From positions 70,292,157-70,356,156 of the forward strand of contig CAMTDV010000028.1 in the NCBI GenBank assembly GCA_947069175.1: a stretch of 64,000 nucleotides of DNA, given 5' to 3'. Source of the DNA: Scalesia atractyloides. Lineage: Eukaryota > Streptophyta > Magnoliopsida > Asterales > Asteraceae. Positions 9,801 through 22,300 of the stretch are shown here, in pieces; the stretch's first letter is position 1; every line of letters starts with the position of its first letter. The position numbers and the translations under genes were made by a program. Below the pieces are notes generated by a model. The model searched no databases. It saw nothing but the letters and a program-made list of their open reading frames with translations, and was not told the origin of the DNA.

Positions 9801-11512
9801 ACGACCTGGAACTTGGAGCCGTTGTGTTCGCTCTCAAGATATGGAGACATTACCTCTACGGTACCAAGTGTGAAATATACACTGACCACAAGAGCCTCCA
9901 ACATATCTTTAACTTGAATATGAGGCAACGAAGATGGGTCGAACTTCTTAACGACTACGACTGTGAAATTCGGTATCATCCTGGCAAGGCAAACGTGGTG
10001 GCCGATGCGCTCAGTCGAAAAGGTTATGCGAACTCCATTCATCTTCTATGTTCGCAAATTATAACCAACATCAAAGATCGAATCCGAGAAGCTCAACATG
10101 TTTCTGTAACAGAAAACGACGTACGCGATGAGCTATCTTGTGGAGCGGAACTCAAAATCGAAACCAAATCCGACAGTATTCTATACTATCTAAATCGCAT
10201 ATGGATTCCCGATCGCGATAACCTTCGTGATTTCCTTATGAATGAGGCGCACAAAACACGGTACTCTGTACACCCAGGAGCCGACAAGATGTATCAAGAC
10301 CTTCGATACACCTACTGGTGGCCTGGCATGAAAAAGGATATCGCTGTCTTTGTTTCCAAGTGCCTTACCTGTTCCAAAGTAAAAGCTGAACATCAAAGAC
10401 CTTCAGGACTTCTAACCCAACCTGAAATACCTGTATGGAAGTGGGAAAACATAACCATGGACTTCATTACCGGGTTACCTCGCACCTCCAGTGGGTATGA
10501 CACCATATGGGTAATCATTGATCGTCTTACAAAATCAGCCCATTTCATTCCGATTCGCGAGGACTTCAAAAATGAAAAGTTAGCTCGTATCTATATCAGC
10601 GAAATCGTAAGCCGTCATGGTGTACCTTTAAGCATCATTTCAGACCGTGATGGTCGTTTCACTTCACAAACATGGCAAGCTGTAGAAGCCGCCTTGGGTA
10701 CACGATTAGACCCCAGTACCGCTTTTCATCCTCAAACTGATGGACAATCTGAATGCACCATCCAAACTCTTGAAGACAAGCTTCGGGCATGTGTCATAGA
10801 CTTCAAAGGGAATTGGGACGCTCATCTACCATTAGTTGAATTTTCGTACAACAACAGCTATCATTCAAGTATCGGCATGGCTTCTTTCGAAGCTTTATAT
10901 GGTCGTAAGTGCCGATCTCCAATATGTTGGCACGAAATTGGAGAAGCAAAAATCACCGGTCCAGAATTAATTCAAGAAACAACAGACAAGATCCATCAAA
11001 TTTGAAACAATCTTCTAGCGGCACAAAGTCGTCAAAAGAGTTATGCAGACAAACGACGAAAGCCCCTGGAGTTTAACATTGGTGACCAAGTACTTTTAAA
11101 AGTATCACTGTGGAAGGGAGTGGTTCGTTTTGGCCAGAAGGGCAAGCTAGCACCACACTACGTAGGACCTTTCAAGATACTCGAAAGAGTAGGACCTGTA
11201 GCATACAAGCTTGACCTACCAGAAGAGCTCAACAGAATTCATACCACATTCCACGTATCAAACTTGAAGAAGTGCCTCGCCGATGAAAACCTCCATATTC
11301 CTCTAGAAGACATTCAAGTCGACGAATCTATGCATTTCATTGAAAGACCAGTAGAAATTATGGACTCCGGAGAGAAACGTTTAAGACGAAGTCGTATTCC
11401 AATTGTCAGGGTACGCTGGGAGTCGAAACGAGGACCTGAGTTTACTTGGGAACGTGAAGACTCAATGCGCGAGAAATACCCACATCTTTTTCCTGTTACC
11501 ACTACTACTTAA
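6848..11512 (+). pseudogene. Element A gag-pol polyprotein, three in-frame stops
   Basis: A single frame of about 1554 codons starts at ATG 6848. Order: gag capsid (MENTFLNCDCPEDRK region); two CCHC zinc knuckles (CTSCGRAGHTIQTC and CYNCGDPNHFRNTC); aspartic protease DTGAD near codon 468; reverse transcriptase with FIDD near codons 802-805; RNase H (YCDAS, TDHKSLQ); integrase with a zinc finger ending CLTC, a first aspartate in MDFITGLP, SDRDGRF and DGQSE; then a chromodomain-like tail. The frame is broken by TAA at 7001, TGA at 9128 and TGA at 11003, with no frameshift. The two TGA codons sit where CGA arginine is usual, consistent with methyl-CpG decay. RNase H is about three residues short near 9908. 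Confidence 0.95.
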
Positions 11513-11530
11513 ATTTCGAGACTAACTTTC

Positions 11531-11546
11531 TAAAAGTAGGGGATAC
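11531..11546 (+). other. Polypurine tract (element A)
   Basis: A purine-rich stretch (AAAAGTAGGGGATA) ends directly before the 3' LTR. It is the expected plus-strand primer. Confidence 0.8.
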
Positions 11547-11730
11547 TGTAACATCCGTCGAAAAACGGGTTTCCAAACCCGCTTCGTTTATTAATCGAAT
11601 AATCAGTTATAAAATTTCGTTGCTTATTTATGATTAATATTAATTATAAACAACACATAATTAATAAACATTTTAGAATTTAAAAACTATAATTATTAAA
11701 AAGTAAAAATAAGTTAGTAAAAAAAGAAAA

Positions 11731-11801
11731 GAGGCTGCCGGGTTTCGAACCCGGGTCAGCCGGAAGAAACAAACAAACACTTAACCACTCCGCCACTTGA
11801 C
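11731..11801 (-). other. tRNA-like module 1 (minus) in A 3' LTR
   Basis: Same as 3572-3641 but with one extra base. On the minus strand this restores a perfect five-pair T-arm-like stem CCGGG/CCCGG around TTCGAAA. The A-box-like GTGGCGGAGTGGTTAAG is intact. Confidence 0.6.
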
Positions 11802-12064
11802 TTGTTTGTGATAAATGATAAAACAATTAATACTTATAATAAAAATCAAAACTCAAATTCGGTAATCAGCGCGCCCAATTCGCAGTCGCCGGAAATACCG
11901 ACGATTTCGCCAATTGTCGACGGTTTCCTTTGGCTGAACGCGTATATTAACTTCGACATCGGTTATAACCAATGTCTAATCCTGCGATCCCAGTCATAAC
12001 CGCCGGAGAAAACCTTGACCACGAATCAAGACCAAAATCGGACTCAATTCATCCTGATTCTTCC

Positions 12065-12073
12065 CTATAAATA
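12065..12073 (+). promoter_or_regulatory. TATA box of A 3' LTR
   Basis: CTATAAATA occurs here. The aligned 5' LTR reads CTGTAACCC, with a substitution and about seven bases missing. If this is the real TATA box, only the 3' LTR retains it. Confidence 0.5.
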
Positions 12074-12663
12074 CACATCCAAGTCTCTGGAAATCTTTTC
12101 GCTCAAAATCACACAATTTGTTGAAGCAATAGCACTCGCCGGAGATATTCTGCAATCGCCGGACTTTCGCCGGAAAACCGAGACATACATCAAATCGGTA
12201 AATTTCTCGATTCTTTCGTTTTCAATCCATTGTTAGACATATACTAACTTCAATCCTTCAACCAGAATCGGTCCCAGACGACGTTACCGGATATTCTGCA
12301 CTCGCCGGAAAATCTCTGGAAATTTCCGAAATCACACTGTAAATCGGTACAATCATCTAAACCTCATGATATCTCTTGTTTAGTCATTTAATTTCACAAC
12401 TCATCGATCAAAATTGTTAATTGATTCAATCAGACGGAATTCACAAATCAGAGCCGACGACCATTGCCGGAATTCTGAGAAAAACATTCGATTCGGTACA
12501 TTCGATTCCGTAACTCTCTTTATCCATTACATTTCAATCAATAAAATGTTCGACGAACGATTTAAACAAGAACAGTCGAACATCTTTGTCTGTGTCTTCA
12601 TGAATGAAAAAGACGAAGTCGGACATTTTGTATAAGTATAATTAAAACAGGATATTAAACCGG

Positions 12664-12729
12664 GTTAGACACAAAGTCCAGCGGTAGACTGTGTGCAAAC
12701 ACATAGCGCACGTCACGAGTTCGAACCTT
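12664..12729 (+). other. tRNA-like module 2 in A 3' LTR
   Basis: Copy of 4498-4563 with the A-box-like and GAGTTCGAACC B-box-like motifs unchanged. Confidence 0.55.
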
Positions 12730-12830
12730 ACAAACGCACCGACTTTCCGAATTAAAACCAAATTTTTTAAAACTGAATCAGAACAGGTCCCAGTATGTTT
12801 ATAAGATTAATATAAACCGTAAGTTAAACA

Positions 12831-12905
12831 GATAAGACACACAGCCCAACTGGTTGGGCTGTGCGCTTACAAACCGAAGGACCCGAGTTCGATCCGGGTC
12901 CCTGC
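12831..12905 (+). other. tRNA-like module 3 in A 3' LTR
   Basis: Copy of 4667-4741. The D-arm-like and T-arm-like hairpins are unchanged. Confidence 0.6.
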
Positions 12906-13005
12906 AACCGGTTCGACCATTTTAAATCCTTTTAATATAAACCAAATAAATTAACATTTAATTAGTATATATATATATATAATTAAAACATAGAATATTT
13001 CGGGT

Positions 13006-13080
13006 TAGACACATAGCTCAGTTGGTAGAGCTGCGTGCACGCGTACGAGAGGTCCCGAGTTCGAACCTCACTCAGTGCAC
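13006..13080 (+). other. tRNA-like module 4 in A 3' LTR
   Basis: Copy of 4835-4909. TAGCTCAGTTGGTAGAGC is intact. The B box reads GAGTTCGAACC, one base different from the 5' copy. Confidence 0.65.
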
Positions 13081-13096
13081 ACTCAGACCACAGTCC

Positions 13097-13146
13097 GACC
13101 GGTCAACGGTCCGGTCAACGGTCAACGGACCGGTCAACGGTCAACA
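13097..13146. promoter_or_regulatory. GGTCAAC array (W-box cluster) in A 3' LTR
   Basis: Identical arrangement to the 5' LTR array: five GGTCAAC copies in about 50 bp. Confidence 0.6.
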
Positions 13147-14205
13147 AAAGTCAAATTTTTTTATTTTTTTTATTTTATTTATTTATTTATTTAATTTAAA
13201 AATCAATTAAAAATACTTAAAAATAATATTTTTAAAGTTAGAAAATGACCTTAAACTCACAAAAATAAATCTAAAAATCCTATTAAAACTGTTAATAAAA
13301 TCCACTTATTTACCGAACTATTTCGTTATTATTTTAGGTTAGTTTTTCCTCGTCGATCAAATCCCAAAACTCGTGCACATTCAACATCATCAAAAGAACG
13401 CACCCAATGTGAGTGAATCTCTACCAATTCCCCGTTTTAATCACATTTTGGGGTGTATCATGTGTCGCTTAATTATTTATTATATTTAAACACTTGTGCA
13501 TCCATCATATCCATGAACAAATGTGTATCCAATATGTATCAATTGTGGTGTGGTTTATGTTTAGATTAAATTTATCATTTTCAGTACATACATTCCATTA
13601 GGCCCATCAGCTCCCCGTGGGAGACGGGTTGAGTACAGGTGCCTCATTCCGATCGGCTCCGTTTGATTGAGCCTTGATCTCAAATACATCATCATAGGCT
13701 CGTCTGTTCCCCATTACCTATGAGCGGAACGTGACGTTGCCAACATACGAGGCCAGCTCCGTTTGATTGAGCCTGGATCTCACAATACATTATCATTCAT
13801 GTCATATACTCATTCAAGGTGGTTTGTGATTGTTTGTTTATATACGTTTGCCCACATATGACTATTGCACAACTTTTCAATATTAAATACAATATCAATA
13901 ACAATGTTTTTAAACAAGGTTCACTCGCCAACTTTTTGTTGACCTAAAATTCCCCCATTTTTACACATGATACAGGTGATCCAGTTGAAGCAAGAAACAC
14001 ATAGGACGGCCTAGAAGAATAAATCAGTTTAGGCTTTGGATTGTTTTATTTAGTTTTCATTTCCTTGTATTGTATGAATTTGGTTTGAACATTTAAGTTG
14101 TAATTTGAATTTAATAAATATGAAACATTTTAGTAAACATCATGAGCTTTGGTGATAACCCAATTATGCCCCGACTCTTATTCCGCTGCGGGTCGGGGTG
14201 TGACA

Positions 14206-16395
14206 GGAACCTCTTGTAAGTGTTCCTTACTCTTGCATTTTCGTTTATAGGCTTCTATAGCCAAAAGTCAAGTGTTTTATGGCAAACGCTTTGACTTTCG
14301 GTTAAGACCATTATGGTCCAGCCATTGTTCGAAATGAACATGGCTAAGTGATCGTAATAAGGTAGGTGTTAATCCCTATAAAGGGCACCTTCTGAAGATC
14401 ACGTTTGCTAGACCAATTGACGGGTCAAAGTTATGTTATTAAAAAGTAAACAGGCCATTTTTCGGAAAAATCATAAATTGATCTTATATATGTTATGAAA
14501 CATGTTTTGACACTTAAACAAGTTGGTAATAATTATTAGAACATGTAAGAGCATGTTCGGCTTGTCAATTTCAGTTCTAGGGTCAGTTCGCAACCGAAAG
14601 TCGTGAAGTTTGACTTCTGTTTTGACTTTCGATTCTGACCCGATTTAGATTAGTTACCTACTGATCTAAATTTGTATTATGATCATAATATAATGTATCA
14701 TAACCCTCTGAGGTTATATTACATGATCATAATCAGAATCTAAGTTTATGCACAAGTTCCATAATTATGTCATTTTTACCAAAATACCCGTTTTGAACAA
14801 AACAAGGTTTTAATGATATAAACTTCAAATTGAGTTTCATACTGATGTAATATTATAAGTAGGATTATTTGGGATGTTAAACCAAGTTGTAAACTGAGTT
14901 TCCAAGCAGGTCCTTACACTATGTCGATAAATGACGGTTTTAGTCATTGTGACTCATAAAATGATTTTAATCAATCTTTTCAAGGTAAATCATTTAGCTA
15001 CTGATATGTTATATTAAATAACATATTTTAAACATTTTAAGTCTGACCCTAAGGTCAGTTTTCATTAAACATCGCTTAACAACGTCATCTTACGACATAA
15101 GCACCATTTCGGCGCATAATATGGTTTTAAACCATATTATTGACCAAATCTTGATACCTACTGATTTCAAAACTTATTTTAAACCTAATTACAGTAGGTA
15201 CATGTTATAAACTCAGAATCCCAAATAATTTATAAACTATGTGTAAAATGACCAAAATGCCCCTTCGGTGCATAGTTTAGTCATAAAAGATAATTTACAC
15301 ATATAATTGACATCCTACTAGTATTATGTCATAAATAAAGTATTTTTCCAGAATACTTATAATTATAACATTAAATTATATTCAAGTTTTTTTTATATGG
15401 TATGAAAACCAAAATGCCCTTACGAGGCATAGTTTCGTTTTAAAACCTTAATGGGCATATAAGTTGATATCCTACTGATATTTTAACTTATTTAAAGTAT
15501 AATGGCATATAGAACTTGTCCATGACTTATCCGGTTACCCGATATCGCTATTATGCGCACAGTTACGTATATGTAACTATTTTACGGAATTTAACCGTAA
15601 CGGGTTTAACCTTGTCATTTAGCCTCAAAATCCAGAATGTTTATAGTTTACCCATATTATACAAGTCAAGTACTTGTCGGGTTTAAACTACATTCTATCC
15701 GATCATCGTTTAATCAAGCGTTATACGTAATGATCATGTACACTATTCGGTTTATAAGACCGTTAGTATTTATTTGGCTAGCTTATGCCATAATCCAGAC
15801 TAGAGCCTTCTCGGTAAATGCTATCTGCACTTGGTACTTTTGTATACGGCTGAGTTATTTAAAAATAAAAGAAGAAGGCAATCTTAGGTAAATACTCTCG
15901 ACTTATTTTCCCTATACGGGCTTGGGATACGGTAAATTATTATCGTTTGGTCCATTGCAAGGTCAACTTTCCCAAGTTAATAAAAGATTTTGGGGCCGTT
16001 TGCACTTAGAACCATTTTTAATGTTTCCAAAATGAGTCAGTTGGGTGTATTTACCAGCGTAAGCTGACGTATCTTCCAAAGGCTAATCTGCAGGTATAAT
16101 ATGAAATAGGCCGGAAGCTGCTCGGTAGAGAATAAGAGGATCTTGCAAATCTTTAGATCTGCCTAAAGTCTGTTTTGTATTCTTTCTTGTATATTTTACG
16201 ATCCGCCTGTGGATATTCTATTACGAGCTTGTATATTATTTTATATTTGGAACATTCGGTTGTAATAGTAATTTTACTCCAAGACTTTCGCTGTGCTATG
16301 TTTAATTGACAATGATGTTATCAACTGTTGTCACATACTCCCCACCCGGGCCCACCGGTGTTTGGATTTCGAGGTTGGAAATCCGGGGTGTGACA
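14206..16395 (+). repeat. Element B 5' LTR, second part
   Basis: Matches 24516-26711 closely. The first five bases are the duplicated GGAAC. A donor-like CTCTT|GTAAGT occurs at 14216 and an acceptor-like CTGCAG precedes GTATAATA near 16090. It ends TGACA at 16395. Confidence 0.93.
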
Positions 16396-16399
16396 GGGT

Positions 16400-16412
16400 T
16401 TGTATCAGAGCC
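16400..16412 (+). other. Primer binding site of element B
   Basis: TTGTATCAGAGCC matches the tRNA-Met site with one substitution (TGG to TTG). It lies four bases after the LTR end. Confidence 0.85.
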
Positions 16413-16566
16413 AACGTTTAAGAGAATTAAACACTAGCCTTTTGTGTTTAGTCTCAAACTTACACGAGCACATTCCTTAGACTTCCGAGTCTAGGCATTG
16501 ACCTTGGATTACTCATTTCATTATTAAGTTATTAGTATTGTTTTTTAATTGATTTCTAACAGGAAA

Positions 16567-17650
16567 ATGCCGCCACGTGTACGAGGACAAAGTGGACGAG
16601 GAAAAGGTCCAATGAGGGGAGGACCATCGGGGCGTATTCCTCAACCTCATAAATCAGATAATTATCAAGAATCAGGAGATTCGTCTCCATGGCAACCAGC
16701 GAGACGTTCCGTCTCTAATAGATACTCGCCCTCACATTCCCAAAATTCTTACCACTCACACCATTCCTATCATTCTCACCATTCCCGTTCTCATCACTCC
16801 TACCATGAAGAGTTTAACCCCAACCATTACTTAAACACGCCTCCAGCCGATCAAAATCAGTTGGACGAGCCACATCCTATGGATGAAGACTCCGACCCGG
16901 AGATGCCACCATCGGGATCAAATGTGCATCCCATTGAAATTTCGAGCGATTCAAACTCGTATGCCGGGTCGCCCTACCAAGGTCCTAATGAGTGGGACCA
17001 ATACTGGAACCAATTCACTTTCACCCACACTCCTTCTCACCACTCTCAACCACCTCCGGTTCAAGAAGATGTCCACATGGAACCAGTGGACCAACCTCAA
17101 CCACCACCTGAACCACCAAGGAGGAAGCGTGGAGCACGTATGTCGGTGCGTGCCGGACAAAGGTCGGGATCGCTGCCACCTTTGCCCAATTCTTACCCCA
17201 CCATTCAAGAGGACCCACAAATGGGTGGACCCTCTAATGTTCCACCTATAGTGGAACCAACACCAACACCTACAGTTCAACCACCACCATCGGGTTATAC
17301 TAACCCAATCGCTACATATCCAGACACGTCTGGATATGATCCTTTTAACTCGTCTACAATGATAGACTATCAAGCATGGTCACAAGACCCATACAAGCAG
17401 GCGGTTATGCACAACGCACTTTACCCGTCTCCTTTCCCACCTACTTATCCACCGACTGGATATCCAACTTATGGGTACTAGTATCTGGTTATGCCACAAC
17501 CCAACCACAACCTCCGCCACCACTTGAGGCCATCAATGAGGCCTTAGAAAGAATGAAAGAGATGCAGCAGCAGGCGGAGAAAACGGAGAAGAAGACAAAT
17601 AAGTTCTTCAAGAACTCTCCAAGCTAGTCAAGGGAAAGAAAGACGAGTGA
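16567..17650 (+). pseudogene. Element B extra ORF upstream of gag (unknown function)
   Basis: It starts at MPPRVRGQSGRGK and runs to a TAG at 17479. The same product seems to continue in another frame through PPPPLEAINEALERMKEMQQ to a stop near 17650, so a small shift or stop separates the halves. The product is rich in Pro, His, Ser and Gln. Features are a basic RG-rich start, an SYHSHHSYHSHHS tract, an acidic PIEISSDS motif, a basic RRKRGAR segment and a coiled-coil-like tail. It has no zinc knuckle or capsid-like segment. The true gag lies 1.7 kb downstream. No family was recognised. Confidence 0.6.
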
Positions 17651-18149
17651 AGTCTTTTCTATTATATGTAGTCCCTACGTGGACATTGTTATTTCTTTAG
17701 CCCCTACGTGGACATTTTGTTTCTTTTAGTCCTTGCATGGACAATCAGTTTCATTTATTTGTTTATAGTATTATAATTTCTTATGGAAATTTAATGAAGT
17801 AATTTGGAATTATATATATATATGTATTCATCCTCTTGAAAACGAGCGTCTCGATTTTATTAGAAATTTATGCTCTGCGATATAATTCCAAAAAGATCTT
17901 AATAGTTTTGATTATTGCCAAGTGGCACAGACCACATATTTGGCCAAATATATGATAGTTAAGGGAAGTTATCCTTCTATCTAGAGGTGGTGGACTAAGT
18001 TCAAGCCTCCAAGTCATTAAGGTCAATGCGACCGTGACTTATAAACAACCATTAAGATCCTCTTATGTTAACATTCAAATAATGTGCATACTCTTGGTTG
18101 TGTGACTTGAGGAATCACACTAACCTTTAAGGTAATGGATTATGTCCTA

Positions 18150-19060
18150 ACCTTATATATAGCCCTTGTGATCTATTTGATCCCGGCTAAATAGCCTTTG
18201 TGATTGGTTTGATCCCGACTAAAATCACCAGTGTGGTGATTAAACATCCATTAGAGATGTATTTTATATAACCCTTGTGATCTATTTGATCCCGGTTATA
18301 TAGCCTTTGTGATCTGTTTGATCCCGGCTAATATCACCAGTGCGGTGATTAAAACATCCATTAGAGATGTATTTTATATAACCTTTGTGATCTATTTAAT
18401 TCCGGTTATATAGCCTTTGTGATCTGTTTGATCCCGGCTAATATCACCAGTGCGGTGATTGAACATCCATTAGAGATGTATTTTATATAACCCTTGTGAT
18501 CTATTTAATCCCAGTTATATAGCCTTTGTGATCTGTGTGATCCCGGCTAAAAAGCCCTTGTGATCTGTTTGATCCGGCTAAAATCACCAGTGCGGTGATT
18601 AAACATCCATTAGAGATGTATTTTATATAACCCTTGTGATCTATTTAATCCTGGTTATATAGCCTTTGTGATCTGTTTGATCCCGGTTAATATCACCAGT
18701 GCGATGATTAAACATCCATTAGATATGTATTTTATATAACCCTTGATATCTATTTGATCCCGGTTAAATAGCCCTTGTGATCTATTTGATCCCGGCTAAT
18801 ATCACCAGTGCGGTGATTAAACATCCATTAGAGATGTATTTTATATAACCCTTGTGATCTATTTGATCCCGGTTATATAGCCCTTGTGATCTGTTCGATC
18901 CCGGCTAATATCATCAGTGCGATGATAAATAAAACATCCATTAGTGATGTATTACCCTTTCGGGTTATAATCTATTCTATATAGCCTATGTGATCTATCC
19001 TGATCACGGCTAATATCACTAGTGTTGTGACTAAACATCCATTAGTGATGTAGTGCCTAT
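18150..19060 (+). repeat. ~110-bp minisatellite in element B
   Basis: Seven to eight units carry the order CTTTGTGATCTGTTTGATCC, TATCACCAGTGCGGTGATTA, CATCCATTAGAGATGT, TTTTATATA. Most units are 108-113 bp. One near 18480-18620 is about 141 bp because an inner ~31-bp 'TTGTGATCTGTTTGATCC' segment is repeated once more. The unit contains a small palindrome, ATCACCAGTGCGGTGAT. It fills the gap between the extra ORF and gag. Confidence 0.9.
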
Positions 19061-19359
19061 GTGCCCTATTATATGTCCATTAGTGACAAGCCTTATGTAA
19101 TTGTCAAATATGACAATGACAGATGTGACTTTGTGGTCCCTTGTCTATAATATATGGACTATGTCCAGATTGTAATTTGCCTACGATGGTCCTATTAAGA
19201 TCTAGGCCAAATATAGATATGTTAAGCCTAAGAGTTGTGATGTTATTCACATTAGTATAGGCAGTGGATTTTCTTATATCCAATGTTTAAAGCCAATATG
19301 GTTATTATACCATGGCTAAGAGAAATTTTATTTGGTATATAGAACCAAAGCTTTGAAGA

Positions 19360-22300
19360 ATGGCTAATTCTAATGAGGCACAAAGTAGCCATCGGAACGT
19401 CAAAGACGCAGAAAATATAGCCATAAATAATGATAATGATTTCCAAGCTCGCATTGATGCGGCTGTGGAAAGGGCCATGAGTAAGGCCATAGAAAGGCTA
19501 AGAGAGCCGAGTGCCACTCGCTCTAGACCCCTATCTATTCCACCATCTTCAGCTCATAAAGAGAGCTATGTTCACTCTTCAAATGCGAAGAGTGAACCAA
19601 GGATAGCAGACTTTGCTGATAGGTCCCGTTCTGCTAAAGACGAGTGTACCTATAAATACTTTGTCTCCTGTAAACCCCGAGACTTTTAAGGAAAAAGGAG
19701 CGATAGAGGAGCTTAAACGCTGTGCTGAAGAGATGGAGACTATAGTGACATCAGGCGTGTGCTAAAGGATGTGGTCAAGTACGTATCACAGTCCTTTAAG
19801 GGACTCGTAAATGAGCCCTACATGAGGTGGAAGGACACTGAATCCTGAGTCAGACACGTAAGGTATACCTGTATAATCTGGGATGGTCCAAGTTTTGTGG
19901 ACTCTATGGTAAAGGAATACTTTTACTCCCAACCTCATAGGTGGAATATGAATAAGGACAACTTCTTGTTTTTCATGAAAAAGCTAGATTTCGAAATGTT
20001 TGATTCAATCCCTATCAGTTAGTTCCATTTAATTACCCTGAATCCAAAGCATTCGTGTAAATTACCTGAAATAAAGGGCATGGTAAAGTACAACTACTAC
20101 CTAGTCGCTGTAGACTATTCTTCCTCACCTGACATGAGAAAAAGTCATTATTAATAGAAAAGAAGGGGAGACATAAAGATGAAAATAGGGGCACAGCGCG
20201 GTCCTTATTCGCTAACTTGCTAAGGAAGCTGTTAATGACAATAACGTCATAACAGGTACTTTCCCAATTAATGATATTTTTGCTAGATACTATTTGATTC
20301 GGGTGCAGATAAATCATTTGTTGATCATAAGTTTAGTATTAAATCTACCCGTAAGAACTCTAGATAAGACTTATGAGATAGAACTTGCCGATGGAACCTT
20401 AGAAACTGCTTCTTCTATTCTTGATGGATGTTCCATATCCATTAAGAATCATTTCATCCCTATCTCTTTGTTGCCAATGAAATTGGCGGGGTTTGATGTT
20501 GTCTTAGGCATGGATTGGTTATCTCATAACCAAGCCCGCATTGCCTGCGATAAAAAGCTCATCGAGATTAAGACCCCATCTGGTGAAATGATCACCATCT
20601 TTGGAGACTCACACTATAGACTGCCAGACAAAGTGTCGTTATTTAAGGCATCCAAGTGTTTGAGAAGAGGCTGTGTCATCTATATGGCACAAGTTACCAT
20701 AAATGAACCAAAGCCAAACCTTGAAGATCAACCAGTTATCTCGGAGTATCCTGATGTTTTCCCTGAAGAATTACCAGGCCTGCCTCCAGATAGGCAAGTG
20801 GAGTTTAGGATTGATATCCTACCAGGAGCAGCACCTGTTGCTAGAGCTCCGTATCGGTTAGCACCGACGGAAATGAAGGAATTGAGGACGCAATTAGATG
20901 AACTTTTAGAAAAAGGCTTTATTCAGCCTAGTTCCTCACCTTGGGGAGCTCCATTTCTGTTTGTAAAGAAGAAAGATGGTTCGATGCGAATGTGCATCGA
21001 CTATCGGGAGCTGAACAAGCTAACCATTAAGAATAGATATCCTCTCCCCAGGATCGATGATTTATTCGACCAACTTCAAGGGGCTAGTTACTTTTCTAAA
21101 ATAGATTTGAGATCAGGATATCATCAACTGAAGGTTAGAAGTGAAGATGTTCCTAAGACAGCCTTCAGGACCCGCTATGGTCATTTTGAATTCTTAGTGA
21201 TGCCTTTTGGGCTCACAAATGCACCAGCAGCATTCATGGATCTCATGAATAGAGTCTGCAAGCCATATTTGGATAAGTTTGTCATTGTCTTCATAGACGA
21301 CATACTTATCTATTCTCGTAATCAAGATGATCACGAGAAACATCTTCGGTGCATCCTATAATTATTAAGGCAGGAGAAACTTTATGCGAAGTTCTCTAAA
21401 TGCGAATTTTGGCTTAGAGAAGTCCAATTTCTTGGACACATGGTAAGTGAGCGTGGTATCCAAGTGGATCCCGCCAAAATTGAGGCTATAATAAATTGGG
21501 AAGTGCCCAAGACCCCAACAGAAGTTCGTAGTTTCTTAGGACTGGCTGGTTACTATAGGAGGTTCATTGAGAACTTTCCAAGGATAGCCACTCCTTTAAC
21601 TTCTTTAACCGGTAAGAATATTAAGTATAATTGGGGTCCAAAGCAACAGGAATCTTTTGAGGTTCTTAAACACAAGTTGAGCAACGCTCCTGTGTTATCT
21701 CTACCTGAGGGTATTGAGGAATTTGTAGTCTACTGTGATGCATCGCACATTGGCATGGGTTGTGTGCTAATGCAAAAAGGCAAGGTGATTTCCTATGCAT
21801 CACGACAATTAAAGGTGCATGAAAAGAATTACACCACCCACGATTTGGAATTGGGTGCCGTTGTATTTGCACTAAAACTGTGGAGACATTACTTGTATGG
21901 CACAAAGTGTGTTATATACACAGACCATAAAATTCTCCAGCATCTATTCAATCAGAAAGAATTGAACATGCGACAACGTCGTTGGATGGAAACTCTTAAT
22001 GATTATGATGGCGAGATTCGCTACCATCCAAGCAAGGCAAATGTAGTTGCCGATGCCTTAAGTCGCAAGGAGCAGGTTAAACCTATAAGGATTAACGCTA
22101 AGAGCATTGAGCTTAGAAATAGCTTGAGTGAGAAGCTATTAGATGCGCAGAAGCAAGCCTTGTTAAAGGCTAACATCCCTAATGAGGAATTAGGCAGAAC
22201 CATTGATCAATTAACACCTGGAAAGGATGGAATCCTAAGATTTAATGATAGAATTTGGGTTCCGATCTTTGGAGGACTTAGGAATCTAATCCTCCAGGAA

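Larger units (their letters stand above)
3389..14205 (+). mobile_element. LTR retrotransposon A (Ty3/gypsy, Tekay-like chromovirus), structurally complete
   Basis: This is a 10.8-kb element with LTRs of 2650 and 2659 bp, each starting TGTAACATCC and ending TGTGACA. It is flanked by the perfect duplication GGAAC at 3384-3388 and 14206-14210. It has a tRNA-Met primer site, one long gag-pol frame (6848-11512) and a polypurine tract. The LTRs differ at few positions by eye, so insertion is recent. Three in-frame stops make it non-autonomous. The integrase C-terminus ends in a chromodomain-like segment (LRRSRIPIVRVRW ... FTWERE), which supports Tekay-type placement. Confidence 0.95.
11547..14205 (+). 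repeat. Element A 3' LTR
   Basis: Near-identical to 3389-6038. It retains a TATA motif that the 5' copy has lost, and all four tRNA-like modules and the GGTCAAC array. It ends TGACA, then the GGAAC duplication. Confidence 0.95.

Noticed and set aside
15637..15891. 84-codon frame repeated at 25950-26204
   Set aside because: Same reason: it lies in both B LTRs, inside the putative leader intron, with no recognisable product.
16951..17373. 140-codon minus-strand frame
   Set aside because: Antisense shadow of the Pro-rich ORF of element B.
18150..19060. CRISPR-like array
   Set aside because: Units are contiguous minisatellite copies without unique spacers, in a plant retrotransposon.
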